64,000 nucleotides of DNA. Origin: Trichuris trichiura (lineage: Eukaryota > Nematoda > Enoplea > Trichinellida > Trichuridae). Positions 24,245 to 37,069 of the stretch are shown piece by piece. The notes under the pieces are model-generated. The model saw nothing but the letters and a program-made list of their open reading frames with translations. It was not told where the DNA came from and made no database searches. Location: NCBI GenBank assembly GCA_037903355.1, contig JBAJFE010000032.1, positions 124,001 through 188,000 of the forward strand, in the 5' to 3' direction. Position numbers and translations under genes: made by a program. How positions within the stretch are numbered: position 1 is the stretch's first letter; every line of letters starts with the position of its first letter.

Positions 24245-27200
24245 TCTCACTGTCCGAATCGCTATTCTGTCTAAAGAAGGCTGAACAATTGTTTTGGTCA
24301 TTCGGAATCGATTTTTGTCTAACGCTGAACTTTGTCTAATCGACAAGGTTGCTTTCCGCGCGGTACAGCAGTTGCAGTTGAAAGATTCATTACATTCTAC
24401 CAGAATTTCCATACTGCGCGTTCAGGAAACGCCTGGTAGCGCTTTCAGTACTTTCAGGGCCTACAATGAACATCCCTCCGCCTTCTCTGTGCCCTTACCG
24501 ATAACGGTGTCGTTAAATTTCAAAATTTTTTGTTATTAAGTTACTATCGAACTAATATGTCTCGCCCTCTTTTTTAATCCTTAGCGACCTAGTGACCACT
24601 AACAATGCAATAATTTTGTGATAAAGTCAGAACGTCTTTCGCACTTGTACTTGTTGAAAGCTTGGCAATAGACGCGGAAATGTTGAACCGCTGCTAGGCG
24701 TTCTGATGCCGATTCGGTTTTGAACCATTTATGGCAGGAAAGACGACAGTGGTGACCTGAAGTGTTTCACGCGTCCTATTTAATTTTGTTCGAGTTATTC
24801 CAATTAGCTGTCATTTCAGGCGCATGCATTTAATGCGTTTTTAGGTTTTTTGTTCGGCAGCGATTTTAGTCCATTTTGTTTCAACTCGAATCGCCTGACG
24901 CGAATGGTCAACACAAGGTTGCATCCGCGCCAACCGAAGTTTGACGTCAGCAATTATTTTGATAAGCAGTTTTCCGTGAACTCTGCTTGTTAGAATTTGT
25001 ATTTTGAAATTTATTTGAGCGTTTAAATGTATCATGTCGCTTGATCTACTTAAGGAAAGTTGCGCACGTAAGAAAAACGCCGCAATGTCGGTTCTTTCTT
25101 GTTCCATTCGTTGGTGGCATATTTTCAAGGCGGTCACTGATTTGAGCAACCTGTTTTCAGTGGCTTGATGGCCTTTGAAGAAGAGCAAAGCGTAATCTCC
25201 TTGTAGAGACTAGTTTTCATTCGAAATGCGTGCCTGTCTAAAGACTGCCGTAACTTTTCTTTTATGTTTTTCCACTGTCCAACTTTCCAACCTACCAGGT
25301 ATGGCATTGCTCGTATATTTGGTAGTTGTTTGATTGATTGTCTATTTGTCTACGAGCGGGCAGTTTGCATTCTTTGCGCAGGTGTCCTTGAAGAAAGCAT
25401 TTCCTTAGAAAAAAGCAAAGAGAAAACAGGCTCTTTTCGAGATCGTAGAAAGTTTAAGGTCGGAAAAGTGCGCGATTAAGTTTATATCAAACTGCTGTCA
25501 CTTTGGAAAACTTCGTAATCATTGACTTTGTCTGCCCAGTAGCCGATTTCGGTATTGTTCAATGGCATTTATTTAGCCCCTTTTTTGCGCGACTGTTAAT
25601 CATTGCGAATGTCATGTTTATCTGAAGCCAAGTTTCGGCTATCTCCCTGCTTTTGTACCTTCTTCGAAGGTTAAATGATTTTCAAGTAACATGGCGCATT
25701 TGAATGAAGACGCTTTGCCATTTTGCTTTGACTACTTCGCGTTCGGGAACAAACTTATTTCTTTTAATTAAAACGATAAGATTTTTCTGCAAATCGCTTG
25801 TCCTGCCTGTCACGCGGCAAAAGTTGATCATTGGAATGTTTGTTTTTTGTTTAGTTAACCCGTTAACCTTCATAGATTGTTGTCTTTTGTAAAACTGAGA
25901 ATTTTGGTCGAACTGTATCTTTCAGAATTTGTTTTAACTACGGGAACCGTGAACATCGATTTCTCTGCATAACTTACATTTTTCGTCACTTCCGTGACTG
26001 TAAATGCAGTGACGACACTGTTGGGCTTCCTTGGTCATTCCACAAGGAAGACGAGTGAAACAAGCTAGGTCATATCAGAACGTTTGCGATTTGTTTGCTT
26101 GTCACTCTTCATTTTCAGAAATAATTTTTTTCTAGTTTTTTGTTGTTTTTTTTCAATTAGCGAAACACTTTTGGAGTGGACTGCCATTAAGCCGTTCCTT
26201 GGGGAACAAGATGGGTGGGATGGGTTTTATTATGGGTGAAACATGAGATAACTGCTCGTATATGATTGAGATCTGGAAGAACGTTATCTTAACGAACTTT
26301 CGACGTTTTGTCTTTTTGAAAGCGATTAAGGCCTTGCAAAACTTCTCAGTAGCACCTGCTAGTGCTGATACATTTTTGGACAGTTATTTGTGTGTTATCA
26401 GCCGAAACCTAGTTAGGATTTATATTCCGAAAGCCTTGTTACGACAACCAAATTTGGGTTTCTTCTTCTATTTGCCCGCGAACGTTACAGTAACCCTACC
26501 AGTAATCAAGTCTGTGCTGCTGATAATGGTACTTTAAGACATGCAGTAGAGATTATTACTTTTTCGGGCGTAATGCCTGAAAACCCTACTCTTTCTTTTC
26601 GTTAATCATTTGGCCGTTCTGTTCTGCTTTTACTGGAGACCATTTTGGCTATTCTTTCTTTACTTAAGCCAAAGTATGAGCTTTATATTTACGCTTAGGC
26701 CTGGGTAAAGGCAGAACATGATGGCCGGTGAAGTAGCAATACGACAATAGGGCGCATAACTGCAAAATTTTGCGTGGTTTGTCTTACCGTAAGCTTACAA
26801 ATGGAGCGACCCTGATTATTGTCAGGGTTACTGTATTGTTTGCGGGAAAATTGTGCAGGAGTGCCCCAAACGTACTTGACAGTACGCAGATGTCGCATTT
26901 GCTATAAGCCTTCCTTTAAACCTGCTAGCTGCTCAAGGCTGCGCTGCTGCGTATATGAATGGGCAAAAATAGGCCCGAGGAGATTGGCCAATCATGCAAT
27001 GAACGAAGTTTTTCTTTTTCTTGAAACTTCACTTAGACGTTCATTTTTACCTTATCCATCCTTATTTGGTTAGAAAACGCAAAGCAAACAGCGTATACCT
27101 GACGCTGAGTGAAATAAGTAGAGACTTAAAATCTGTGAACGATTATTGTCGTGACGTACACTACAACGATCAATCATCTGCAAGACTGGCTGAATGAAGG

Positions 27201-28177
27201 TTTCATTGCAAAAAGGAAAGTTAGTCGAAGTTCGCTGGACAGCTCATAGCTTTTATCATGTCGCAGCAGTTCAAAGGTTATACGAATTAAGACGTCTAAT
27301 GTTGCAGTTTTGTTCAATTAATCTTGCAGACGGAATCAGTAGTTCCGTTATTTTTGAGATACTTTTTGGCTAAGATTTCAATTCAGAATACGCTACTGTA
27401 TTTGATTGTTTTCAAGTACCGTTATAAAGCTTAACAAGTTATTCGCGTTTTTCGAATTTATTTCTTCGATTTAACCCACGACGTTTTTTTACTTATGTTG
27501 ATTAATAATTTTTTCCTACACTGTTATTTTTTCTTTCTCCTTTCTTTTTGTTCGATAAGATTAATCAACAGTTAAATTCGCCGGATTGATAAATTAGATT
27601 TGCTGAGCTGTTTAGGCCGTTTTTTAAAAAAAGCAGACTGTCGTTAGTGATTATTGTTAAGACGCTGACGGCGAGATCTGATGAAACCTTAAAGCTTCGG
27701 TATAACTTGAATTCGTTTGTGAAAGATTACATTAAATGCATGTGACTTCGTAACGAGTGCATGACTTTTGTGTTTCTTTTTACGGGTATAAGCATGTTAG
27801 TTCTGCGAAAAGAAATGAAAACTTCTGCATGTAAGCATTTACAGTTAAGCAAATTTTATTAACATTTTCCTCGTGTTCCATTACGTAAGTGAGAGATAAG
27901 GTAAATACTCACTTAAAGGCTGCTCTTTCAAAATTTTTCATTCTAAAAATTCGACCGTATGAATATTTAACTCGCGGGAATTATAGTACACGTTGTTTGC
28001 CTCGTCTTTGTGAAATTCATTTTATTAATGATTGCTGTTGGCCACTTTATTAAACGGACACCAGTTGCATCAACAGCCAAACTTACTTTCGACGCTGTAC
28101 CTTTCTGTAAAGTACGGCTGTTCTTAAAGAACTGCACCTGAACATTTGAAAAGTTTTTTATGTCTATTCGCTTGCAG
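24245..28177. other. Intergenic region, no gene supported
   Basis: Contains the TBC1D23 3' end and then T-rich DNA with no open frame above 115 codons and no recognisable domain. A segment near 26.68-26.95 kb has GGCAGAACATGATGGCCGG-like sequence resembling the dispersed repeat family. A signal-peptide exon for the Cys-rich gene beginning at 28178 is expected somewhere in the last few hundred bases, but I could not choose one. Confidence 0.45.
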
Positions 28178-29277
28178 CGCACAGCTTTTACTGCAGTCTC
28201 TTTCCCACTTTGCCCAAGTGCTGCGGGTCAAATGGACATCCGTGTCTTTTTCCGGAGAAAGAAAATGCCGCAGTTAATACTGCGCTGGTTCGATCACCCA
28301 GGCAGCACCAAGCGGTCCGCATGGAAACTATGCCAGACTACTGCGTTCGATTTCAGCAGGATTATCTCAGCCACTGCGATGGATTGCGAAGTATGGATCG
28401 AAGTTTGGAATGGATGAAGTTTTGCTCCGCCTACGGCGTCCTTTGCAAGCTCGAAGAACAATGCCAGCAGTGTGAACCAGATGCATGCGAACGTTGCCCG
28501 CAGGAGGCATGCAGCCATTGCCCTCTTCAGAGACAACTTCCTGCCGCGGTAACTTCAAACAACTGGCCTTCGTTTGACCCGAGGCATACGGACTTCTGCG
28601 ACTCCTTTCGGCTAGTCGCAATAGAAAAGTGCAAAGGCTTCGAGCTGGGTCCTTTAGGCGAACTGTGCGACCTCTACAGGCAGAGATGTCCACCTCCGGC
28701 AGGAATGCAAAGCCGACAGCTTAAACAGTGGCCCAAAATGGCGAGCAACAGTGTGGTTGTACAGCAGCTTTGCGAAAAGTACAGGTTCGTCTTCAAAGCT
28801 AGCTGTCCAGGATACGAAGTCCAAAAAATACGACCTTACTGCAATACGTACAGAGTATACTGCTGCGGAGAGAAGCCAAAAATGATTTTGGACGGCAACG
28901 TAGCTGTTTCAAGAAATGTTTGGGGCGTTGGCGGGATACCCTTCTACCCTTTCAATTCCGAAGGTCTCATTGCCGGAGGAACGAGGAACAACATTGGATT
29001 TGGTGATTGGGGAGGCGGCTGGATGCGGACCAAAGGTGTAACTGACTTCTGGCAGCAATACAAAGGAGTTGATGCTAACTGGCAGAGTGGGCGCTACGGC
29101 TACTCCCGAGGGTTTGGTGTACCCCTCGCTGGGGTTTCCGGCGGAACGACAGCTGGCGTTGGAGTAGGTGAAGGAATTGGAATACTTGGTGGGCTAGCTC
29201 ATGGTTATGCTGGCATGGTCGCCTTTTGCTACGAGTTGTTCAAAGCAGGCGTTATCGCTCATATGCCCATCGTGTAG
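28178..29277 (+). CDS. Secreted Cys-repeat protein with Gly-rich C-terminus (5' exon missing)
   Basis: A long open frame follows a plausible acceptor (CTTGCAG, ending 28177) and runs to TAG at 29277. No convincing ATG opens the frame, so at least one upstream exon (probably the signal peptide) is missing from this model; the first internal Met is at 28321. The protein has three tandem units with Cys spacing C-x2-[FY]-x(6-7)-C ... C-x2-[YA]-x(2-3)-C, seen around YCVRFQQDYLSHC, FCDSFRLVAIEKC and LCEKYRFVFKASC. Between units one and two is a CxxC-rich patch (EQCQQCEPDACERCPQ). The last 140 residues are Gly/Tyr/Trp-rich (GFGDWGGGW, GVGVGEGIGILGG), as in extracellular-matrix or cuticle proteins. 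An AATAAA signal sits at 29303-29308. Family not identified; an extracellular structural role is inferred. Confidence 0.72.
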
Positions 29278-29302
29278 ATATCCGCTTCTTCTGCCAACAA
29301 AT

Positions 29303-29308
29303 AATAAA
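29303..29308 (+). terminator. Polyadenylation signal AATAAA
   Basis: Canonical hexamer 26 bp after the stop of the Cys-repeat gene, the expected distance for a compact nematode 3' UTR. The convergent 7TM gene ends 70 bp further on. Confidence 0.6.
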
Positions 29309-29378
29309 AATGTCTAGCGCGGGAACCTCTTTTTCGTCCTTTCTCCAGTTGCCATAGTTTCCCGTGTGAAGTTAGCTT

Positions 29379-30133
29379 TCACTTCGAATTGGTAGTCGGC
29401 GAAATTTTTGCAGTGGTCACTATCGTCTTTAGTAAATTGAATTCCCTTCTGAAAAACCACTTTAAGATGCAATAAGCGGAATATCCAATGTAGCCAAAGT
29501 TGGTAGACAACCAAACCATTTTGTCGAACCACTTTGGCAGAACGGTTATTGTTTCAATAACGTAGTACATATTGGGAATTCCTTGCGACATAATAACGCA
29601 AGCAACTAGTATAACGCTCTCCTTAAGCATTGCTGTTTGGCGTCGAATCTGAGCAAGGCGAACCACGTTAAATTTTGACTTTTGAATCCACATGTTAGTC
29701 AACGCTAATAGCTGTATCCCAATTGACGCAAAGTCAGTAATAGAAAGAATTGTGTAAAATATGCGATGATACCACTGTGATAATACCTGGCTTTGGTAAC
29801 AGCTGGCAGGTATGACTTCGTCTCGACGAATATAGGCGTCTATCCATATGGCAGCCGTATTGAACAAGGAGCAAGTCAAAAAGGCAAATATGCATTTTGG
29901 AATGTCTCGATGGTGCAAGTGCCATTTTGGATGGATGAAACAGATCGATACGAAACTGTCGATTGCAATAACAAGAGTTGCAAATGAAACTATCGGCTCT
30001 CCTACAGTGTAGAAGTGCAAATACCAGTATTCTCGCAAGCATCTCACTGGAGTCGATGCCTCGTTCGTTTCCACTCGAATGCCATACAGTAATGCAATTC
30101 CTGTAGCGTTTATCACAATTCCTGCTGAATATG
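29379..30133 (-). CDS. 7TM serpentine (Srsx-like) receptor, 3' exon
   Basis: The exon follows an acceptor (GCTGTTTCAG on the minus strand) and runs from YSAGIVINATG to a stop at 29379, about 250 residues. Hydrophobic helices are visible, including IVINATGIALLYGI, EPIVSFATLVIAIDSFVSI with a DSF in place of DRY/DRL, CIFAFLTCSLFNTAAIWI, ILSITDFASIGIQLLAL, ESVILVACVIMSQGI and the last WLSTNFGYIGYSAYCIL. The conserved extracellular Cys pair (RCLREYW and ASCYQ) fits rhodopsin-like nematode chemoreceptors of the Srsx type. TM1 and the start codon must lie on an upstream exon I could not define; the frame at 30113-30433 is not convincingly membrane-spanning. It probably senses an external or peptide ligand through G proteins. 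It is convergent with the Cys-repeat gene, only about 100 bp apart. Confidence 0.75.
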
Positions 30134-30899
30134 CTGAAACAGCGTTGCACCAATTATATCAAACTGAATGGTCGTAAAGCGAAACAGAGCGATGTGATTT
30201 AGCTGCTTCAATGTAAATGTTTTTCCTATTTTAAAAAGCTTGGTCACTACGTCATTTTTGCATACGCTGCGTGGGTTAAAAATTTTTTTGGTTGAACAGA
30301 TAAGAACGACAGAACTAATTTTTAAAAGACTGATAAATTGAAAGTGCGCATGTCTACTGTTGTAAAACTGTTGTGCGACAACACGATCCTCATTTTCAAA
30401 ATTTGCTATGCAGTACGCCTTCCGTATCACCAATAGTTCGATTGCAGGGTCATTTGCGGGTATGCTTTTCCCCTTAGGTTAGCAAAATGGTCTGGAATTT
30501 GAATATAGCCTATTCATTTCTTCCAGAATGCTTTTACTTCTCAAGCTTCCTATAATACTGTATACTATGAAATAATAAATGCTTGTAGGTGTGTGTATTA
30601 TGTAAATATTAACATTATTGGGCAACAACTTTGGGGTTTTATATTTAGGGAATAGCGACTAGAAAAAGTGTGCGCAGGTTCAAAGCAAAGGCAACTCCTT
30701 CAGGCCTGCAGTGCAGTACAAAAGTTGACATTTTTCTCGCCGTTTAGAGATTGTTTTCGCTTAATGAGACAGAATAAAGAATATTTAACATACAGCTGCG
30801 TACAGTAGTATGAATGAGAAAAACAAGTCTTTTTCCCCAAAAGGCTAACTGTGCTGATACTTTGCGACATCTAGGTTTTTCTCTGTTTCTATGCAAATA
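30134..30899. other. Region upstream of 7TM gene
   Basis: Should hold the missing first exon(s) of the minus-strand 7TM receptor, and possibly its promoter. No hydrophobic TM1-like frame joined to a good donor could be identified. Otherwise AT-rich with no feature. Confidence 0.35.
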
Positions 30900-31211
30900 C
30901 AGTTGAACCTCTAAAATTGACCACCTCTATATGGCGACCATCTCCTAGGTTGACCGAATTTTGACAAGTTGGTTTGTCCGCACGTTAATAAGCGCAAGGA
31001 GAACCTCCGTAAGTGGGAAGTTGACCGCTTTAGCTTGACGTGGTATATGGACGCAATGCTATTTCTCTCTGTAAGTTGACCGGTCTGTTGAGTGGACAAC
31101 TCACGGCGGTTCAAAGGCAATCTATTTGCTGAGCCACTTATACCCACAGCCTCCCTATGCTGACTACTTTTCCCCAGTCTGTTTTGTTGTCAACTTAAGA
31201 AGGTTCAACTG
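30900..31211 (+). mobile_element. Internally deleted Tigger element (MITE-like, 312 bp)
   Basis: The ends are inverted repeats, CAGTTGAACCTC at the left and GGTTCAACTG at the right, each flanked by the TA target-site duplication. The left ~140 bp match the 3'-coordinate end of the 2.3-kb Tigger copies at 48 and 53 kb in reverse complement, including the shared block TTAATAAGCGCAAGGA and AGTGGGAAGTTGACCGCTTT. The right ~100 bp match their other end (CCACTTATACCCACAG-like). The transposase gene is gone. This copy is more diverged than the two long copies are from each other, so it is older. Confidence 0.85.
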
Positions 31212-31213
31212 TA

Positions 31214-32929
31214 TAATGATGACAATTATAGTAACATAATACCCATAATGATCAGCAACAAGACAGAATGTTAAGTATCAGCTTAGTTTGAACTTTCTAA
31301 CGTGACGTCGTAAGGATCGTTAACATCGGATGAAACAGTTTCTTGTAGCACGGTAGAAAGTTCTCGAAGCGAGTCAATACCGAAGTGACTGGTTTTATTC
31401 ATGCAAATCTTTTTACTGTACACTATTTTGTTTTACGCTCACGTTGGGTGTATGCGTCCAAGGTCGGCGGCGGCCTGGAAGCTGGGAAAGAAAGCGAAAT
31501 CGGTCATTATCTGGCGAGTCGGATTTCTAAGTCACTTGCGTAATAATTATTGCTATATTCAGAAGGTTTTGGCTCGTCTTCCACTTCCTGGTTCATATCT
31601 TAAGGATATTTTCTGCATTACCATATGCAAAAAATGATGTCACGTCGTCCATGCAACAGAATTCTCCCTAATGGCCTTATGCTGCCAGCAGCCGTTCGAA
31701 GTAGAGGAGGTGCACTCCTTCCGTATTCAGACTACCGATGACAGGACGCATTAATAGTTATGAGCAAGACGGTGAATGAAGAATGAAGATTCCCCCTTCA
31801 CGCGTGTACTCGTGAACTGATCTGTCAACGTCCAACGATAGGTATTTGGCATTATTCCTATCACAACAAGCAGCACTGAATCTAATTTGCGAAAGGTGAG
31901 CCTACAGCGTTTGTCAATATATTTCTCCAATAATCTTTTAAATGGCGTTAGGTCGTTAACTGGGGACAGATAATTTGTCACTGTAAGCGGTGGTGGTAAA
32001 CGGCAAATAACAGTTCGTAAAGCCTAGAATATTTTTTGAGAAGTGACTTTTAGCTTTTCCTGCGGAAAGAGGCGCAAAACATGTTTGCAAACGTCCGCAT
32101 TGTTTTTTTCTGATTTTACGAGTTTTTTACTGTCAGTAATTTTTGAAATGACAACTTTTTAAAGTTAAATACCGCTCCAAGCACGGTTACAGTATGACTG
32201 CATAAAAACATGCTCTGTGGTTGCTCCTCCGTCAAATGGACATTTAAAACAAAAGAACGAAAGCAATCATTTCTGATATATGAAGCAAATAAAAAAGGGG
32301 TCGGGACGTGACTTTCAGACTGAAGCAAATTATGCGCGTGATGAATGGTGGATAACCTGCTTTTCTTCGTCAACGGAAAGAGCATAACTTTTAGCTGGTC
32401 AGACCGTCGAAGTGCATTCAGTACATCCTGTAGATGCAGTAGCCCTTCTTGTACATAAATATTAATGTTAATAGCTTCTTTCCTTCCGGGAAGTTCCGTA
32501 GATTAATACTAATGGACGATGAGTATGAAGTAGCTATAGTAGCCTAGTGCATATTATCTCCAAAATAAGCAGGGTTTAGATGCGAATAATAGCATAATTT
32601 TAAATTTTTTTTTAGATGAAGCTGTTCATTGAGTATATTTCTGTAGGCAATGTCAGCGTTCAATTTAGAGTTACTTACCAGCTATAAGGCTGTTAAACTT
32701 CCTTCTAGGGCGTTCGTGCAGCGACATGGCGCAAAGCGCTCCATTTGTGGCAACGGCAAAAACAGCTAATACTATGTTGGCAATACATTCGGTCGTTTGC
32801 CTTCCATCCGTTCTGATAATGTCGCTCATTTGTAAAGATGCGCTTCCTTTAGTTGACTTTCAGCCTAATAAAATAGAAATAGACTGAGCAACAATAAATA
32901 GCAGTCATAGTGTTAGTCGTCACATGAGA
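31214..32929. other. Gene-poor region with one short secreted-type ORF
   Basis: Apart from the 78-codon frame at 31401, no protein-like frame or structural element is seen. AT-rich, with scattered stops in all frames. Confidence 0.4.
31401..31637 (+). CDS. Short ORF with signal-peptide-like start (78 aa)
   Basis: ATG opens a frame beginning MQIFLLYTILFYAHVGC, a plausible signal peptide, followed by a basic segment containing WKLGKK, which would be an amidation/dibasic cleavage motif if this were a neuropeptide precursor. The remainder is unremarkable and there is no second copy of the peptide. With no homologue recognised and a small ORF in AT-rich DNA, it may be chance. Confidence 0.22.
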   Translation: MQIFLLYTILFYAHVGCMRPRSAAAWKLGKKAKSVIIWRVGFLSHLRNNYCYIQKVLARLPLPGSYLKDIFCITICKK

Positions 32930-33510
32930 CCTTTGGACTTTTCATATTTTATACATTTCCTACGCATTCTGCACAATTCCTAAAGAACAACCGGAAAAGT
33001 GTTGCTTATGTTGGTGAACTCAAGAGCTATGCTGACGTAACTGATCCCTCAAAAAATACAAGATTCAAGAAAACTATTCGTTCTGTCGTGGCTTTTTTTG
33101 GGTTGCATTGCTGTCGGTGATGGCTGAACACAAAAGCCAAATGTTTCCACCTACGCCCTCTCATAGTTACGGTGGCGACACCTATGGGGCAAAGTATGCT
33201 GCTCCTTTGCTACTTCGCCAGCTATCCTGTTTTTTTGTTAGCCTTAGGATAGATCAGGGCAGAATAGCCGGCAAGGATGCTTGAAAGTTGAATAATTCCG
33301 TCATAGTAACTTGTCGACTGTCTTGTTCTGCCTTAGCCTAATTCTAAGCCAAAATGTGCGCACAGGCTAGCCGGCAGAGTAGCGGGAACAACAGTACTTC
33401 TCAGTAAATACTGTTTGTCGTTCTGTGTATAAAGCATATTAAAATAACGCAGATGTTTCATACTTTACCTAAAAACATCGCGTATTCTGTAGATTGCCCA
33501 GACATTTTAT
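32930..33510. repeat. Dispersed foldback-type repeat, copy B
   Basis: Shares ordered blocks with copy A at 12.0-12.6 kb: CATTCTGCACAATTCC, CACCTACGCC, TACGGTGGCGACACCTATG, GGGCAGAATAGCCGGCAAG, and TTTCATACTTTACCTAAAAAC. The order and spacing are conserved, so it is one element family rather than chance. No coding capacity is seen. Exact ends are unknown. Confidence 0.55.
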
Positions 33511-36500
33511 ATATCGCCTTTAGCATAAGGGTATACTCCTTGTGTTCCAATGAATTTTGAGGGTAATCATTAAGTACAAAGCTATAGTTCAAAATGTACG
33601 TGAGAATTAGAATTTTAGCATCCTTCGCAATTGCTATACTGCACAAATATTTTTTGCTCGCTTTAGACAGGCTGCTGCTACTCTAAAACGGCAGAGTGAA
33701 AGAATAAAGGTGCACAGTAGATAGTTAAACTCGTAAATATTAATAGTAGTTTACAATAAGTACATTTTATGCGAAAATTAGGTCACAATTGTCTTACCTC
33801 GAGAATGTATGAACACAGTGTCATATAATCTTACATACTAAATATTAACTATCAATGGCGGCAAGTGAATTCAAAGAATGCAAAATAGTATAAGCACCCA
33901 CGATTTTGAAAAAGTTGAAGTAGCCACTGGTATGAGCTACGCAGCAAGTTTAAAAGTCCGCCTTTTGTCATTAGTTCACTGCCGCCGACATTGTGTATCA
34001 TAGGAAATCCGAAGCGTTTTATTTTTCTTTTAGCAGCTTTACCTATCAGTAATGATTCCTACATAGCGCAAATTCGAAATACAGCAGCTTCAGTTAACTC
34101 ACGATATAACAGCCTCTTCTGTTATCTTTGAGAAAGATGAATCCCCTGCGGAATAATTAAAAAGACGGAATTTGAAATGCACTCTTTTCTCAGAGTAACT
34201 TTGGAAGACACACGCGAACTGCCCATCAAAAAGAAACGAGGGTTCAAGCGGATGGTAATATTTTTTTGTCTGGTTTAAGGCTGCTGAATGTATCTTGCTC
34301 TGATTTGCTTGGGGACCCCCTTTGTCAAATTTCTGTTCTTGCACTTTGTAAGCGCTCGCTGGTTCTTAGCTGAACAAAGCTCAGAGCAATAGGTGCCCCA
34401 AAGGAATACGTTTATGCTAGTAATACTGACATTAATAAATTAATCGTTCGAACGCAGCTGCAATCTGGAGATTCAGTTTAGCTCATAAGTCCTTTAATGG
34501 ACTTTTCTGCGACTTTACCTTCATTAGTTAATCCGAAATTAGAGAGAGAACCCCTGCCAGGCAGAACTTGCAAAACACGCTTGAATATTGTATGAGAAAT
34601 GCGACATAAAGCTGAGTGGTCGTCACATGAGATAAAGCTGACATAAACAGGTTGCTCTGAATCACTTTTTTTATCTGGGTAATGCAGTATAGCGCACTAC
34701 CAAAAGGTTGCGGAGAAGCAGCGCCACCTGATGAGAGCTAGTGATTTTGGCTATGGTTCCAATTTCACAAATTGCTTTCCTGTCTGTTGAAAAGCTAATT
34801 CATGTGGTGTACTGATCACCCCAATTCTGCCTGGGGTAAAAATGAGAGCAAACATTTGTTAAGACTGTCAGGGAAGCCTCACACATTGTTTAGTCGCCAG
34901 ACAACTTCGTTACCCATTAATCATGGGTCACCACCCAGCTATGATAAGAATTGCGTTATTCTGCACTCTGAGACGTCCGCTGACGTCATCATGAATTATT
35001 CTTGGAATGGAAATTCTGGGAAAATGCATGATGGACTTAATTTTAGACTCGTTTCCCTAAGCCCGTCTGTTGACAATGGCGACTAGAATTCCTGAGTTTT
35101 ATAATATCTGCTATTTTTAGAACTGCCAGTGCCAGTTGAAAGTGCATTGTGCGCTTGCTTTACGACTGCCTCGTCCTGTATTCATCGTACACCGTATCTC
35201 GTTTTGTCTCCCCGACCGGGTGGCTAATAGCAAGTTTAAATTGCCATCGTGATTATTGGAGAGCTGGACGTAGTACTTGTAGTGTGCAAACATATAGGCA
35301 AACTAAAAAATTCTTTAGGATACTTCGGAAGCCTTTTCGTTGTATTTCCTGTATGGAACAATTTTTTAACATTCTTACTGGGGCTTCACTAATGACACAT
35401 TAACTAATGGCCGCTAGCATATCTGCAGCCCATCTCAAAGAAACGTTTTAAAGTGCTTTCCAGCCAATATACTAAAAGAATAGTTGAACTGAAGTCTTAC
35501 ACAGAGGGGGGCATAGTGTTTCCTAATTTGGAAAGTTATTTTTTTATGTCGATAATCACGCGCGTCAGAAATTATAGGACAAATGTTCAATCAAGGTTTG
35601 AACGAAGTATGTAAAAAGAATAAAAGTGTTCCGCGCAGCTGACTAGCGTACAGCATTTGAAAAAAACTTTGTACGGCCATTGTGAAATCGTAGGTAGCAT
35701 GCGCAAGATATACTGTCACCCATATTTTGATTAATGAGAAAAATTTTCTTTAGACATCACCGTTGTATTAAGATTAAAGTTTCTAGCGTGTTCTCATTTT
35801 TACTGACAGGTAAAAATGGGGTAGTTGTTAGTTGATTCGGTTGCTGTCCTTCTGCCTTGTAAAAAATGCTATTGATTTACTGATACCTATAATGCATAGT
35901 GAAGGTTTTATTCCAAGAAGAGCGGAAGTGTCAGCTTGACTTGGCCATTGAAAATGTGCTAAGAACAAAGGAGATGTAAACACGTTTGCCAAGTATACAT
36001 TACCTTTTATGGCTAACAAAAAATCAGCATGTAGTCAGCGGAAAATTCAAGAAGCAGTATGAACTCTAAGAGATATACTACGCGCGCTCGGTTAATAATA
36101 AACACTGACGTTAGACAGCAAACCACCGCCTGGATTAATTACCTTTTCTCTTTCATTTACTGCTGTCAGAAATTGTCTTCCATTGAGTAATGATGTTTTA
36201 TTCTCCTTATTAAAAGCGGTAGCAGGCTTTCTTCAGTTAAAAGTTAATTCTTTGTTTTTTTTATCAAAACGGAGGAATAATTGGGCTTTGAAGCTGCAAA
36301 AGTGGAATTATTGCCTTGTTAAAGAAAAGTTAAAACTGCCTTAAGAGACATTGACATATCATGTGGCTAAATTATTTCGCTGATGACGTAGTGCCATCTG
36401 TGAATTATGAGATTTTGTTTGTTTACAAAGACTACTCGTGTTGTCTTCTAAGCTTGTCAGTGGGTTGAAAAAGTCACAAACTTTTCCACAGCGCAAAAGC

Positions 36501-37069
36501 ACTCCCTGAAGACTTTGCTCTTTGTTTTGACTGAAAGATGCTTACTAGCAATGATGAATTGCTTTATTCAAGAGGGCAGTGGCATACAAATGTAAGAAGA
36601 CTAGCTGAAGCGGAAAGGAAGAAATGCATAATAAATGCATCACTATTATTAATGTTTGATATGGCGCGTATTCCGAGTCTTATAAATTATAGAAAAGTTG
36701 TAAGCCGCTTTCGTCCAATAAGGCGCAAGTTCGTTTGCGCTTTTATACAAATAGCTCATTTTGTAATGACGTTCAAAGATTTAGGGCGCTATGATTACTT
36801 CTCTGCAGCGGCAATTTATTTTCATTACAATATTGCTGTCGATAACATAAATTACCTCAGTGCATCGCTTTTTGTTTGACTACGCTTTGCTGGTACCATA
36901 CTTGGCAAGCTTTGCTCGTAAGAAAAATTATTTACGCATAAATAACGAGGCAACATCAAAAGCGCAGTACTGTACGTCGAAAGTAGCATTAATCATGTTT
37001 TAAAATTTCATTCGAAAACTAGCGAACATCCGACCAAATTCGTGAGCCCTTTTAAAACCCACGTTCAAG
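33511..37069. other. Intergenic region, no gene supported
   Basis: Several frames of 60-113 codons occur, but none has a domain, signal peptide or splice logic. A CTCF-like site lies at 34.72 kb. Nothing else could be assigned. Confidence 0.45.
34720..34734 (-). promoter_or_regulatory. CTCF-like motif, minus strand
   Basis: The reverse complement reads TCATCAGGTGGCGCT, matching the AGGTGGCGCT half of the bilaterian CTCF consensus exactly and the upstream half partially. Same caveat as the site at 1.05 kb. Confidence 0.22.

Noticed and set aside
28210..28212. TTG at 28210 as the start of the Cys-repeat gene
   Set aside because: The frame is open upstream to an acceptor at 28177 and begins within Cys-containing sequence; a missing 5' exon is more likely.
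30113..30433. Frame upstream of the 7TM receptor as its first exon
   Set aside because: Not hydrophobic enough for TM1, and its frame does not join the 3' exon at a good donor.
36538..36879. 113-codon plus-strand frame
   Set aside because: Coding-like at first sight, but no recognisable motif, no splice sites that extend it and AT-rich codon use typical of chance frames.
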